Shown: positions 20,760-31,983, counted from the first letter of the stretch. The stretch: DNA of 64,000 nucleotides from Nocardiopsis alborubida (GCF_012396365.1 NZ_JAAXPG010000005.1:209538-273537), one strand, 5' to 3'. Made by a program: numbers and translations. The notes: generated by a model from the sequence alone, not told the origin.

Positions 20760-21602
20760 ATGGACGACCTGACGCGGCTGGGCACCCCGATCGACGCACG
20801 CCCCCACTTCGCCGGGGAGCGGGAGGACCTGCTCGCGCTCCTGCGCGGCCTCACCCCCGACGAGTGGCAGGCCGAGGCCGTGACCGGGTGGAGCGCGCGC
20901 GACGTGGCCGCCCACCTGCTCGGCGACGACTACTGGCGCATCGCGGGGATGCGCGACCGCTACCGGGAGGCCCCGGCGCCGGCGCCCGGGGAGCCGCTGG
21001 CGGCGTTCGTCCACCGCAACAACCGGGAGTGGGTGCGGGCCACCGCCAGGATCAGCCCCCAGGCGCTGGTCCAGACGCTGGAGATGACCGGGCGCGAGCT
21101 GGCGGGGCTCTGGCGCTCCGCGGACCCGCACGCCCCGGGTGTCGCCGTCTCCTGGGCGGGCGCCGACCCGGCGCCGGTCTGGCTGGACTGCGCCCGCGAA
21201 CTCACCGAGAACTGGGCCCACCGGCAGCAGATCCGGCACGCGGCCGGGCGGGCCACCGACCCCGGGCCCGCGGGGTCCCTGGTGCTGGACACCTTCATGC
21301 GCGCGCTGCCGCACACCCTGCGCGACACCCCGGCGCGGACCGGGACGCGGGTGAGCGTGGCCGTGGACGGCCCGGACGGCGGGGAGTGGACCGTCACCCG
21401 CACCGGGACCGGCTGGTCGCTGGCCCCGGCCGCAGCGGGCGGCTCCGGCGCGCCCGCGGCGGCCGTGCGGTGGGACTTCGAGACCGCCTGGCGGCTGTGC
21501 GTGCGGGGGATCGAGCCCGAGGAGGCCGAGGCGAGGGGCGACCTCTCGGGCGACCCGGGCCTGGCCCGGGCCTGCTGCCGGATCGTGTCGATCATCCGCT
21601 GA
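20760..21602 (+). CDS. DinB/maleylpyruvate isomerase-family protein (mycothiol-dependent type)
   Basis: This 280-residue protein opens with the helical-bundle signature EREDLLALLRGLTPDEWQAEAVTGWSARDVAAHLLGDDYWR, where the histidine is a metal ligand, and carries a second metal-site helix CARELTENWAHRQQIRHAAG. These are the features of the actinobacterial family annotated as maleylpyruvate isomerase mycothiol-dependent enzymes. The true substrate of this member is unknown. It sits between lpqB and the comF-like gene, a neighbourhood kept in related actinobacteria. Confidence 0.82.
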   Translation: MDDLTRLGTPIDARPHFAGEREDLLALLRGLTPDEWQAEAVTGWSARDVAAHLLGDDYWRIAGMRDRYREAPAPAPGEPLAAFVHRNNREWVRATARISPQALVQTLEMTGRELAGLWRSADPHAPGVAVSWAGADPAPVWLDCARELTENWAHRQQIRHAAGRATDPGPAGSLVLDTFMRALPHTLRDTPARTGTRVSVAVDGPDGGEWTVTRTGTGWSLAPAAAGGSGAPAAAVRWDFETAWRLCVRGIEPEEAEARGDLSGDPGLARACCRIVSIIR

Positions 21603-21876
21603 CCGCGCGGTGCGGACCCGCGGGACAGGTCCGGGGCAGCGGTGGACCGGCGCGGCGCACGGATCCGCGCCTTGAGGGGGTTCCTCCCGCGCCGACTCCG
21701 GGCGCCGGGCGTCGGGATTCCGTAACCGTCGGCGCGGACACGGCGAGTGGGACGGACCGTCACCGGAGCCGGTGAGGAGTGTGCTGGCCCGCGGGCTCGT
21801 TGTGCACGGGGCCGACGTTGTCCACAGGTCCGAGGAGGGGCTGGCGGTCGCCGGCCCGGGCGCTGACCCTTGAGGT

Positions 21877-22647
21877 ATGGACGACCGGACACACGCCACG
21901 GGCGCGCTGCGGTGGATACTCGGCGCGCTGCTCGACCTGCTCCTGCCGCAGCCCTGCGCGGCGTGCGCGGGCCCCTCGGGGCCTCTGTGCGCGGACTGCC
22001 TCACCGCGCTGCGGCGCCGTCCCCACCGGTGCGCGCCGAGGCCGGGCTGCCCGCCCGTCTGGGCGGCCGGCCCCTACGCCGGACGCCACCGCCGGGTGCT
22101 GCTCACCTACAAGGAGGGCGGTGCGGACGCCCTGGCCGCGCCCCTGGGCGGGTGGCTGACCGCCGCCTACACCGCGTCCGGCCTGGCCCGTCCGGACACC
22201 CTGCTCGTCCCCGTCCCCGGGCGCGGCCCGCCGGGAGACCCCCGGGCGCCGGTCACCCGGCTGGCACGCGCCTGCCTGGCGGAGGCGGGCGGAGCGGGTG
22301 CGGGGAGGGTCGCGCCCCTGCTGCGCCACCGGAGCCGCTCCCGGCGCCAGGCCGGTCTGGGGCGGGCCGAGCGCCTGGCCAACCGGGCGGGCACCCTCGT
22401 GGCGGACCGTCCGCTTCCCCGGGCCCCCGCTGCGGTGCCCGGCACGGGGGCCGGGGGAGTCGCGGTCGTGGTGGACGACGTCCTCACCACGGGCGCCACG
22501 GTGGCCGAGGCGACCCGCGCCCTGCGGGCGCGCGGGATCGCCGTGGCGGGCGCGGTGGTCCTCCTCGAACGCCTGCCCGGCGTCGTCGGCGGTCCTTCGA
22601 GCGAGGAGGAGGCGGACGGTGCAAGAAGGTTTTACGAATCCTCGTGA
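21877..22647 (+). CDS. ComF-like phosphoribosyltransferase
   Basis: The 256-residue protein has an N-terminal four-cysteine zinc-ribbon-like site (Cys27, Cys30, Cys38, Cys41), the ComF region LLTYKEGGADALAAPLGGWL, the conserved RHRSRSRRQAGLGRAERLANRAG segment and the PRPP-binding loop VVVDDVLTTGAT. ComF in other bacteria takes part in DNA uptake; actinobacterial homologues usually lie beside hpf and secA with no known uptake system, so the role here is open. Its stop at 22645-22647 is followed by the long hpf leader. Confidence 0.88.
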   Translation: MDDRTHATGALRWILGALLDLLLPQPCAACAGPSGPLCADCLTALRRRPHRCAPRPGCPPVWAAGPYAGRHRRVLLTYKEGGADALAAPLGGWLTAAYTASGLARPDTLLVPVPGRGPPGDPRAPVTRLARACLAEAGGAGAGRVAPLLRHRSRSRRQAGLGRAERLANRAGTLVADRPLPRAPAAVPGTGAGGVAVVVDDVLTTGATVAEATRALRARGIAVAGAVVLLERLPGVVGGPSSEEEADGARRFYESS

Positions 22648-23037
22648 ACAGGTGAAAAGTCCATGTACGAAGGGCTTTGAGGCAGTTGCCGATGAGTTGG
22701 GAGGGTGGCCGCTACCTGACATCCTCGCCAGGACAGGTTACGGTCACGGTATGGCACCCGTCCGGGTCCGTGGTTGCGTCGGAGACTTTGGGCTCCCGGG
22801 AACACCGGGGCGCCACTCCGGCAAGCCGATGCCAGGCGCAGGCGAAACGGCCCACGTAAGGCGACTTTTCGTCGACCGATCACGGTGCGCCTTAGAGGTA
22901 AGCCCTGCCCCGCGGAGGGTCCAGATGTCCCTCATGACAGGGAGAAGAGCAGTAGTCGCGGACAAGAGCGGCGACACTCTCAGCAGGCGGATGTGGGGAC
23001 GAAGACCAGGTCGGCCGGACGGGTGGCATCCCATCGT

Positions 23038-23066
23038 CCGGGGGTTCGCCAACGGCGAACCCCCGG
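23038..23066 (+). terminator. Perfect 13-bp hairpin in the hpf leader
   Basis: CCGGGGGTTCGCC (23038-23050) and GGCGAACCCCCGG (23054-23066) are exact complements separated by AAC. It may terminate read-through from the comF-like gene or act as a leader attenuator. No U-tract follows. Confidence 0.55.
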
Positions 23067-23281
23067 AGGCGATCCCCTCGTGTCCCCACCGGGCCCGTCC
23101 CGCCGTGGCCCCGGACAACCCGTGGGTCCTTGAAGGGCGCACTGTCCCGCCCGTCCCAGTAATCCTTTCCTCCATCACGGTGGTTCTCACCAATCGTGTC
23201 CACGGGGCGCGTGATGAGGCCCCCGCAGGTGGGTATACGCATCTCCAACCGAGCCGTGCCCCCTACAGGACAGGGGCACCA

Positions 23282-23334
23282 GCGGAAGGGGGCTAGCGAG
23301 CGACACCCCTTCCGCCCCCCTGCTGGCGGAAGGG
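23282..23334 (+). promoter_or_regulatory. Mutually exclusive hairpins before hpf
   Basis: Three segments compete. A (GCGGAAGGGG, 23282-23291) is complementary to B (CCCCTTCCGC, 23306-23315). B shifted by one (CCCTTCCGCC, 23307-23316) is equally complementary to C (GGCGGAAGGG, 23325-23334). A-B has a 14-base loop and B-C an 8-base loop; both are 10-pair stems and cannot coexist. This is the geometry of an RNA switch or attenuator, here 55 bases before the hpf start codon. Confidence 0.5.
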
Positions 23335-23389
23335 ACGCAGAGCCAGCCTGGCCGTCGTCTTCTGACGGCCACGCGATGAAGGGGGTCCT

Positions 23390-24076
23390 ATGGACATCAT
23401 CGTCAAGGGTCGACGCACCGGTGTGAGTGAGAAGTTCCGTCAGCACGTCGACAACAAGCTCGACAGGCTCTCCAAGTGGGAGAAGAAGGGCATGACCGTC
23501 GACGTGGAGGTGTCCACAGAGCGCAACCCCAGGCTCGCCGACGTCTGCGAGCGGGTTGAGCTGACCATCCGGACCAACGGTCCGGTCATTCGCAGCGAGG
23601 CCGCCGCCTCGGACCGGTACGGCGCCCTCGACCTCGCCCTCGACAAGATCGAGGCCCGCCTGCGCAAGTCCGCGGACCGGCGCAAGGTCCACCGGGGCAA
23701 CCACGCTCCCGTCTCCGTCTCGTCAGCCACCGCCGACCTTCCCGGAGACCTGCCCTCGTCCACCGCCACCGCCACCGCCACCGCGACGCAGGCTCCCCCC
23801 GTCCAGCGGCGCGGCGGCGAGGAGGACGTCAACGGCACGGAGGTGGACGGGAGGTTCTCCGACGAGTTCGTCGAACTCGACACCCAGGGAGACGTTCCCG
23901 TCGTCGTCCGGGAGAAGTTCCACAGGGCCAAGCCCATGAGCATCGACCAGGCGCTCATGGAGATGGAACTCGTGGGCCACGACTTCTACCTCTTCCACGA
24001 CGAGGTCAAGGACGCCCCGAGCGTCGTCTACCGGCGCAAGGGCTTCAACTACGGCGTCCTCCGACTGGTCGACTAG
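23390..24076 (+). CDS. hpf: Ribosome hibernation promoting factor, long form
   Basis: A 228-residue protein with an N-terminal S30AE/YfiA domain (residues 1 to about 100, MDIIVKGRRTGVSEKFRQHV ...) that binds the 30S decoding site, and a C-terminal dimerisation domain (about 170-228, KFHRAKPMSIDQALMEMELVGHDFYLFHD) that joins two ribosomes into inactive 100S particles. The linker contains a Thr-Ala repeat (STATATATAT) encoded by tandem ACCGCC units. It is expected in stationary phase and stress. It is preceded by a long structured leader and followed by a strong terminator. Confidence 0.96.
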   Translation: MDIIVKGRRTGVSEKFRQHVDNKLDRLSKWEKKGMTVDVEVSTERNPRLADVCERVELTIRTNGPVIRSEAAASDRYGALDLALDKIEARLRKSADRRKVHRGNHAPVSVSSATADLPGDLPSSTATATATATQAPPVQRRGGEEDVNGTEVDGRFSDEFVELDTQGDVPVVVREKFHRAKPMSIDQALMEMELVGHDFYLFHDEVKDAPSVVYRRKGFNYGVLRLVD

Positions 24077-24116
24077 ACGTCCGCGACCGCCCTCGACGGA
24101 TCCCCCGAACACGAAG

Positions 24117-24146
24117 CCGCGGCGGGTCCACTCGGACCCGCCGCGG
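24117..24146. terminator. hpf terminator
   Basis: CCGCGGCGGGTCC (24117-24129) and GGACCCGCCGCGG (24134-24146) are perfectly complementary around the 4-base loop ACTC. It lies 41 bases after hpf and can also serve the converging gene at 24219. Confidence 0.8.
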
Positions 24147-24218
24147 CGGTGCGCGCTCCCCCGTGCCCGATCCGGCGTCCGGCCTTCGTCCCCGGTCGGC
24201 CGGTCCGCGGGCTCCCGT

Positions 24219-24743
24219 CTACTCGGGCCGGTGCTCGGCCTCTTGCTGCTTGATCCGGTGCAGCGGGGTGTCGTGCGGCTCCTCGGCCTCCGCCCGGGGC
24301 GTGTCGAGGACGACGTCGCCCATCAGGTCGAAGACCGTGGCCACCACGGCCGCCGCCACCAGCAGGACCGCGGCGACCACCAGCAGGACCACGGACATCC
24401 CCATGGCGACGCCGATCCCGCCCACGACGAACCCGGCGCAGGCGAGCAGGACCGCCGCCCACGACGACACGCGCCCGCGATGGCTGCTGCTCGGAGCCAG
24501 GCTGCCGCCCTGGTGCTGAAAACCCCGGATGCGTCCGAAACGGCTGTCGCCGTCGGGATGCTCCTTCTCCCAGGCCAGTGCGGAGTCGTCGGCCACCGGG
24601 TCGCGCCGCAGGACGGGCGACTCCCCGACGACCTCCTTGGCCACGTCGTCGGGAGAACGAGGGGAGGGGGCCGACGGGCTCCTCGCCTCGCGGCCCCTGT
24701 CGTCCCGGGTCCCGCGATCCTTCTTGTCTCGGTTCGTTCGCAT
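24219..24743 (-). CDS. Small two-span membrane protein, unknown
   Basis: A 174-residue protein with a charged, disordered N-terminal half (MRTNRDKKDRGTRDDRGREARS...) and two adjacent hydrophobic segments around residues 100-145 (AAVLLACAGFVVGGIGVAM and VVLLVVAAVLLVAAAVVATVF), then a short acidic tail. The ATG at 24743 is chosen because AGGGGGG lies 6 bases upstream; an upstream ATG at 24764 lacks a site. I do not recognise the family. It diverges from secA and converges on hpf. Confidence 0.7.
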   Translation of the reverse strand: MRTNRDKKDRGTRDDRGREARSPSAPSPRSPDDVAKEVVGESPVLRRDPVADDSALAWEKEHPDGDSRFGRIRGFQHQGGSLAPSSSHRGRVSSWAAVLLACAGFVVGGIGVAMGMSVVLLVVAAVLLVAAAVVATVFDLMGDVVLDTPRAEAEEPHDTPLHRIKQQEAEHRPE

Positions 24744-25199
24744 GGTGATCCCCCCTGGGAACACGTTCGCGTCCGGTCCGCCCGCGGCCGTTCGACCGCG
24801 GTGCGACCTCCTATGACGTGCCTACCCACGAAAGCCGGGAGCCATCGGCGCCCAGGCGAAAAGCGTGGGAAGGCGGTCGGCGTACGTGATCGGCACCCCG
24901 CCCGCGCCGGTACCCGGTCCCCCCGGTGTCGGGGCGCCGCGAAAAACCTTCCGGTTCCTCTGTCAGGTCTGTGACATGCGGGAACATATCGGTTGGTTTT
25001 CTTCGTTGCGCACAGGGAAACGTGCGGGCGGACCGCTCCACCTGAGAGGGTGGGCGTAGGGTTCGTGTCCTCTAGGATGTAGGGCCGAGGGCCCAGGAAC
25101 CCCCGCCGCCCTCCGCGGCCACGGGAAAGCGGTCAGCGGGCCTAGATCTGAACTCCACGTGGGTGGAGCCAACCGCGATCTGCGAGGAGCGCATAGGAA
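24744..25199. promoter_or_regulatory. Divergent intergenic region upstream of secA
   Basis: This 456-base gap has no supported gene. An inverted repeat TGTCA (24961-24965) - GGTCTG - TGACA (24972-24976) precedes an AT-richer stretch. TAGGAT at 25073-25078 is the best -10-like hexamer for secA, though no good -35 is seen. GAGGAG about 20 bases and GGAA 3 bases before the GTG provide the ribosome site. Confidence 0.35.
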
Positions 25200-28043
<2,844 letters not shown>

Positions 28044-28076
28044 GCGGACGGTAGGCCCCGGCGAGAGCCGGAAGAA

Positions 28077-28122
28077 AACGCGCGCGGGCGCGGCTCCCTC
28101 GGGGGCCGCGCCCGCGCGCGTT
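28077..28122. terminator. secA terminator
   Basis: An 18-pair stem: arm 28077-28094 (AACGCGCGCGGGCGCGGC) pairs with 28105-28122 (GCCGCGCCCGCGCGCGTT) around a 10-base loop. The upstream A-run and downstream TT make it usable in both directions, for secA and the converging Lrp gene. Confidence 0.85.
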
Positions 28123-28174
28123 CGCCGGTCGCGTGTCCGGGCGGCGGTCCCGGTGCCCGGACACGGGGCCGTGC

Positions 28175-28627
28175 TCAGGCGGGCAGGGGCCGCTCCCGGA
28201 CGACGTGCTTCATCACCAGCGTCGAGCTCAGGTGCTGGACGCCGGGCAGTGTGGCCAGCGCCTCGTCGTAGAGCACGCGGAAGGCGGCCAGGTCGGCGCT
28301 GACCACGCGCAGCAGGTAGTCGGGGTCTCCGAACAGGCGCTCGGCCTGGACGACCTGGGGGATGTCCTCGACCGTCCGCTCGAAGGCCGCGACGGTGTCC
28401 CGGTCCTCCTGGCGCATGGTGACGAAGACCAGCGCCTGGAAGCCCAGTCCCACCGCCTCGGCGTCCACGACCGCGCGGTATCCGCTGATCACCCCGGCGC
28501 GTTCGAGCTCACGCAGTCTGCGGTGGCAGGGGGAGACGCTGAGTCCGACGCGGTGGGCCAGTTCGGTGATGCTCAGGCGGCCGTCCTCCTGGAGCTCCGC
28601 AAGAATCTTCCGGTCGACGTTGTCCAT
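28175..28627 (-). CDS. Lrp/AsnC-family transcriptional regulator
   Basis: This 150-residue regulator has an N-terminal helix-turn-helix (DRKILAELQEDGRLSITELAHRVGLSVSPCHRRLRELERAGVI) and a C-terminal AsnC ligand-binding domain with the glycine-containing turn GDPDYLLRVV. Such regulators sense amino acids. The divergent lysE-type exporter 107 bases away is the probable target, as in LysG/LysE and Lrp/BrnFE-like arrangements. A 14-base palindrome lies immediately upstream of its start codon, suggesting self-control. The frame extends upstream but ATG 28627 gives the family length. Confidence 0.92.
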   Translation of the reverse strand: MDNVDRKILAELQEDGRLSITELAHRVGLSVSPCHRRLRELERAGVISGYRAVVDAEAVGLGFQALVFVTMRQEDRDTVAAFERTVEDIPQVVQAERLFGDPDYLLRVVSADLAAFRVLYDEALATLPGVQHLSSTLVMKHVVRERPLPA

Positions 28628-28641
28628 GAAGAAGATTCTTC
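28628..28641. promoter_or_regulatory. Palindrome abutting the Lrp-type gene start
   Basis: GAAGAA (28628-28633), GA, TTCTTC (28636-28641) forms an AT-rich inverted repeat directly before the ATG (28627-28625, minus strand) and about 93 bases before the lysE-type gene. It is a candidate operator for the adjacent regulator. Confidence 0.4.
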
Positions 28642-28733
28642 CATCATCGTCCGTTTCGGCCACAAGGAGTGGAACCATTTTCGGGCGTTTTATGGCTACT
28701 CTTCCCCTCTGATCAGGTATTTCGAGGAGAGGG

Positions 28734-29354
28734 GTGTCCGTGGAACCGGCTTCGGTCGCGGCGTTCTGGACGGTGTCCGTCCTGCTGATCCTGGTGCCGG
28801 GGGCGGACTGGGCGTACACCATCTCCGCCGGGTTGCGGGACGGCTCGGTGCTCCCGGCGGTGTCCGGGCTGCTGCTGGGCTACGTCGCCCTCACCGGGGT
28901 CGTGGCAGGCGGGGTCGCGGCGCTCGTGGCCGGCACACCGGCCGTGCTCACCGGTCTGACCCTCGCGGGCGCCGCCTACCTGGTGTGGCTCGGAGCGGCC
29001 ACCCTGGCCCGTCCCGCGGTACCCGGAACGGGCGGCGCCGCGGTGCCCTCCTCCCGGAGTTCGCGCGTGCTGACCGGTACCGGCGTCAGCGGCCTCAACC
29101 CCAAGGCGCTGCTGCTGTTCCTGGCCCTGCTGCCGCAGTTCACCGATCCGGAGGGCGGATGGCCGATGGCCGCGCAGATCGGGACCCTCGGCCTGGTGCA
29201 CACGGTCAGCTGCGGGGCGGTCTACCTGTGCGTGGGCGTGCTCGCCCGCACGGTGCTGGGAACGCGCCCCGCCGCCGCGCGCGCGGTCAGCCGCTTCTCG
29301 GGGGCGGCGATGATCGTCATCGGCGTGGGCCTGATGGCCGAACGCCTCCTCTGA
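28734..29354 (+). CDS. LysE-family amino acid exporter
   Basis: A 206-residue integral membrane protein of the LysE/RhtB superfamily, with about six hydrophobic segments and the family signature LVPGADWAYTISAGLRDG near the N-terminus, followed by GAAYLVWLGAATL and the GVSGLNPKALLLFLALLPQF motif. It exports amino acids or related small molecules. The start is a GTG at 28734. The divergent Lrp/AsnC gene is the likely regulator; the exact substrate cannot be read from the sequence. Confidence 0.92.
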   Translation: MSVEPASVAAFWTVSVLLILVPGADWAYTISAGLRDGSVLPAVSGLLLGYVALTGVVAGGVAALVAGTPAVLTGLTLAGAAYLVWLGAATLARPAVPGTGGAAVPSSRSSRVLTGTGVSGLNPKALLLFLALLPQFTDPEGGWPMAAQIGTLGLVHTVSCGAVYLCVGVLARTVLGTRPAAARAVSRFSGAAMIVIGVGLMAERLL

Positions 29355-29484
29355 GCTGGGTCACCGCTCCCGTCCCGGAGCCGGACAACGGGAAGGCCGC
29401 TGACGAACGCGTCCGCTCCGGCCGGCGGCCGAGGTGCGCCCCACACGCCGGAGCGGTCGGGCCGGAGGCAGGGCACCCCAAGGG

Positions 29485-29504
29485 AGGGGGACGCGAGACC
29501 CCCT
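29485..29504. terminator. Possible convergent terminator
   Basis: AGGGGG (29485-29490) pairs with CCCCCT (29499-29504), followed on the plus strand by TTGACCAGCCTTTTT. It lies between the converging lysE-type and EIIC genes; the stem is short. Confidence 0.35.
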
Positions 29505-29586
29505 TGACCAGCCTTTTTCCTTCAGCATCCCAAGGCGGGTCCCGCGCGGCCAGAGCGGACTCCGGCCTGTGGACAACCCCGGCGGA

Positions 29587-31065
29587 TCAGCCGGAGGAGC
29601 CCGCCCCGCCCTTCGGCGAACCTCCGGACTCCGGCGGGTCCTCGACCGTGCCGGTCCCGGTGTGCGCCCGCACGGTCTCGCCCGGGTCGTCCGGGTCCTG
29701 CTCCCGGCCAGGCGTGGGCAGGTTGAGGCGGGTGATGAGCAGGTAGAAGATCCCGAAGTAGGCCGCGAAGTACACCAGGCCCAGCAACAGGATCAACCCC
29801 AGCCCCTGGGTGTTGTCCTTGGTGGCGTTCAACAGCATGTCGATCAGCCCCGCCGAGAACCCGAAGCCCAACTGGGCGTCCAGCGCGTTCATCACCGCCA
29901 TCGAGATGCCGGTCAGTACCACGTGCACCGCGAACAGCGCCGGGGCCACGAAGATGAACGCGAACTCCACCGGCTCGGTGATGCCCGTGACGAACGCGGT
30001 CAGCGCCGCGGGGATCATGATCGAGCCGATCTGCGTCCGCCGGGCCTTGGGCGTGGCCAGCCACATCGCCAGAGCCGCACCGGGCAGGCCGAACATCAGT
30101 ACCGGGAAGAACCCGGACAGCAGACCGCCGGCGTCGGGGTCGCCGGCGAAGTAGCGGGTGATCTCGCCGTGCGTCACGGTGCCGTCGGGCGCGGTGTAGG
30201 TGCCCGACACGAACCAGATGAACGAGTTCACCACGTGGTGCAGGCCCAGCGGCAGCAGCAGGCGGTTGATCACCCCGTAGGCTCCGGCGCCCACCGCGCC
30301 CGCGCCGATGATGCCCTCGCCCAGGTCCTGGATCCATCCGCCCACGACCGGCCAGAGGAGGCCGAGCGCCACTCCCATCAGCAGACCGGCCAGCGCCGTC
30401 ACGATCGGCACGAACCTGCGGCCGCCGAAGAAGCCCAGCCAGGTCGGCAGCTTGATCCGGTGGTAGCGCTGCCACAGCAGGGCCGCCACCAGGCCCACCG
30501 CGATGCCGCCGAGCACGTCGGTCGGGTTCTTCACCGCGTGGTTGATCACCGGCATGACCGCGTTGACGGCCTCGGGGTCCGTGACGGGCTGGCGGGTCAC
30601 CGGGTCCACCGCCAGCGGGTACGTGGTCAGCCGCGACCCCAGGTCGCCCGTGGCGCCGTCGAAGGTCACCATCGTCCAGGTGGCCACCCGGTCGAACACC
30701 AGGTAGCCCACGACCGCGGCCAGGGCGGTCGAACCGTCGGCGCGCTTGGCGAACCCGATCGCCACACCGATCGCGAACAGCAGCGGCAGGGCCTGGAAGA
30801 CCGCGTCGCCCGCCATGCCGACGGCGCCCGCGACCGGCTCCATCCAGCCCATCCCGGAAAGCCCGGCCAGGCCGTCGGCGCCGAGCAGGTCGGGCTGGCC
30901 CAGACGGAGCAGGATCGCGGCGGCGGGCAGGACCGCGATGGGCATCATCAGGCTGCGGCCGAGCCTTTGCAGGACGGCGAGCGTCGACGATCCGCGCTTG
31001 GACCGGCTCGCGTCGCCGCCCGGGGGCTGCGACGCGGCCGGTGTCGGGGTCTGGTCCGAACTCAT
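29587..31065 (-). CDS. nagE: PTS N-acetylglucosamine-type EIIC permease
   Basis: The 492-residue membrane permease of the glucose/GlcNAc PTS family has about ten hydrophobic segments, the RLGRSLMMPIAVLPAAAILLRLG opening, LLPLGLHHVVNSFIW and the substrate-site motif GITEPVEFAFIF. It carries only the IIC domain; IIB and IIA are separate proteins encoded at 33321 and 33605. It transports and phosphorylates GlcNAc or a related sugar together with those proteins. It lies 43 bases downstream of dasR on the same strand. GlcNAc rather than glucose specificity is inferred from dasR and the neighbouring sugar-amine genes. Confidence 0.9.
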   Translation of the reverse strand: MSSDQTPTPAASQPPGGDASRSKRGSSTLAVLQRLGRSLMMPIAVLPAAAILLRLGQPDLLGADGLAGLSGMGWMEPVAGAVGMAGDAVFQALPLLFAIGVAIGFAKRADGSTALAAVVGYLVFDRVATWTMVTFDGATGDLGSRLTTYPLAVDPVTRQPVTDPEAVNAVMPVINHAVKNPTDVLGGIAVGLVAALLWQRYHRIKLPTWLGFFGGRRFVPIVTALAGLLMGVALGLLWPVVGGWIQDLGEGIIGAGAVGAGAYGVINRLLLPLGLHHVVNSFIWFVSGTYTAPDGTVTHGEITRYFAGDPDAGGLLSGFFPVLMFGLPGAALAMWLATPKARRTQIGSIMIPAALTAFVTGITEPVEFAFIFVAPALFAVHVVLTGISMAVMNALDAQLGFGFSAGLIDMLLNATKDNTQGLGLILLLGLVYFAAYFGIFYLLITRLNLPTPGREQDPDDPGETVRAHTGTGTVEDPPESGGSPKGGAGSSG

Positions 31066-31108
31066 GGGGGGGTCCTTCCTCGGACACGCGCCTCGTGGGC
31101 GCGGGACT

Positions 31109-31846
31109 TCAGTCGCCGTGCCGCCGGGGGTCCAGCCGGGAGTGCAGCTGGTAGCGGTCGGCTCGGTAGGTGGACAGCGCCAGTTCCACGCACTGTCCGT
31201 TGGCGAAGCTCCGGCGCTGCATCACCAGCACCGGGCTTCCAGCTGGCAGGCCGAGGAGTCGGGAGTCGGCCGAGTCGCAGATCCCGGCCTCGATGGTCTG
31301 TTCCCCGGAATCCAACAGGATGTCGAACTCGTTTTCCAGCACCTCGTAGAGGGAGCGCTCGGCGAGGTCGTAGTCCTCCAGGCCCGGGACCATGGCGGCG
31401 GGGATGTTGGAGCGCTCCACGGCCATCGGCTCGTCGTCGGCGGTGCGCATGCGCTCGATGTGGTGCACCAGGGTGCCCGGAGCGATGTCGAGCATGCGCG
31501 CTGTGTGCCCGCTCGCCGGGATGACCTGGCGGATCAGCTCGCGCGCCCCCGGCTCGAAGCCGCGTGCGCGCATGTCCTCGCTGAAGGAGGCCAGGACCAG
31601 GGACATCTCGATCTTGGGACGGGCGATGAAGGTCCCCTTGCCGGGGACCCGGTACAGCCGCCCCTCGGCCACCAACAGGTCGATGGTCTGGCGGACGGTC
31701 ATCCGTGAGAGCCCGTAGGTGGCGCTGAGCTCGCGCTCTGAGGGGATCATGTCGTCCACGCCCAGCCCCGCCGCGGTGATCCAGTCCAGGAGCAGGTCGC
31801 GCAGTTGGCTGTACTTGGGCAGCGGGTTGCTGGGGTCGATCGACAT
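31109..31846 (-). CDS. dasR: GntR/HutC-family regulator DasR
   Basis: A 245-residue regulator with an N-terminal winged helix (LPKYSQLRDLLLDWI ... IPSERELSATYGLSRMTVRQTIDLLVAEGRLYRVPGKGTFIARPKIEM) and a UTRA effector domain. In streptomycetes DasR represses GlcNAc uptake and chitin genes and is released by glucosamine-6-phosphate. The close matches in the DNA-binding helices and the adjoining PTS and sugar-amine genes support the name. A dre-like palindrome lies between it and the divergent SIS gene. Confidence 0.9.
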   Translation of the reverse strand: MSIDPSNPLPKYSQLRDLLLDWITAAGLGVDDMIPSERELSATYGLSRMTVRQTIDLLVAEGRLYRVPGKGTFIARPKIEMSLVLASFSEDMRARGFEPGARELIRQVIPASGHTARMLDIAPGTLVHHIERMRTADDEPMAVERSNIPAAMVPGLEDYDLAERSLYEVLENEFDILLDSGEQTIEAGICDSADSRLLGLPAGSPVLVMQRRSFANGQCVELALSTYRADRYQLHSRLDPRRHGD

Positions 31847-31961
31847 GGAGCGGGCGGCCTTCTCGGTCGGCGGGCGGGGTTGGCGTCAGACCTTAGCGCG
31901 GACGGACCGTGCGTGTCCGGCGCATCCGGCCCGGGTACTTCCGGGACGATCCGGACATGAC

Positions 31962-31983
31962 TGGTATAGTCCGGACTAGACCA
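31962..31983. promoter_or_regulatory. DasR-responsive (dre) palindrome
   Basis: TGGTATAGTCC (31962-31972) followed directly by GGACTAGACCA (31973-31983) is a 22-base palindrome with one mismatched pair per arm, and the flanks ACTGGT and AGACCA match the known dre half-sites. TATAGT (31965-31970) inside it can serve as -10 for the SIS gene, so DasR binding would block RNA polymerase. It is located about 115 bases from dasR and 180 from the SIS gene. The rest of the 317-base gap (31847-32163) holds no gene. Confidence 0.75.

Larger units (their letters stand above)
22648..23389 (+). promoter_or_regulatory. 742-base non-coding leader upstream of hpf
   Basis: No convincing gene was found here: the open frames present have codon use unlike the neighbours. 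The region holds four strong hairpins (a 13-base-pair stem at 23038-23066, the competing stems at 23282-23334, and an 8-base-pair stem TGGCCGTC/GACGGCCA at 23349-23371). GGGTATACG at 23231-23239 is a possible -10 for an alternative sigma factor, which would make a transcript of about 150 bases carrying the competing stems. The ribosome site AAGGGGG lies 4 bases before the hpf start. Confidence 0.5.

Noticed and set aside
22738..22862. Cobalamin or cyclic-di-AMP riboswitch in the hpf leader
   Set aside because: Some short strings (GGCAAGCCGATGCCAGG) resemble conserved blocks, but the order and flanking stems of either aptamer are missing.
22677..23296. Possible small proteins in the hpf leader, for example an ATG at 22925 after GGAGGG
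   Set aside because: Codon use has many A/T third positions unlike neighbours, no domain is visible, and the frame runs through strong hairpins; better read as a structured leader.
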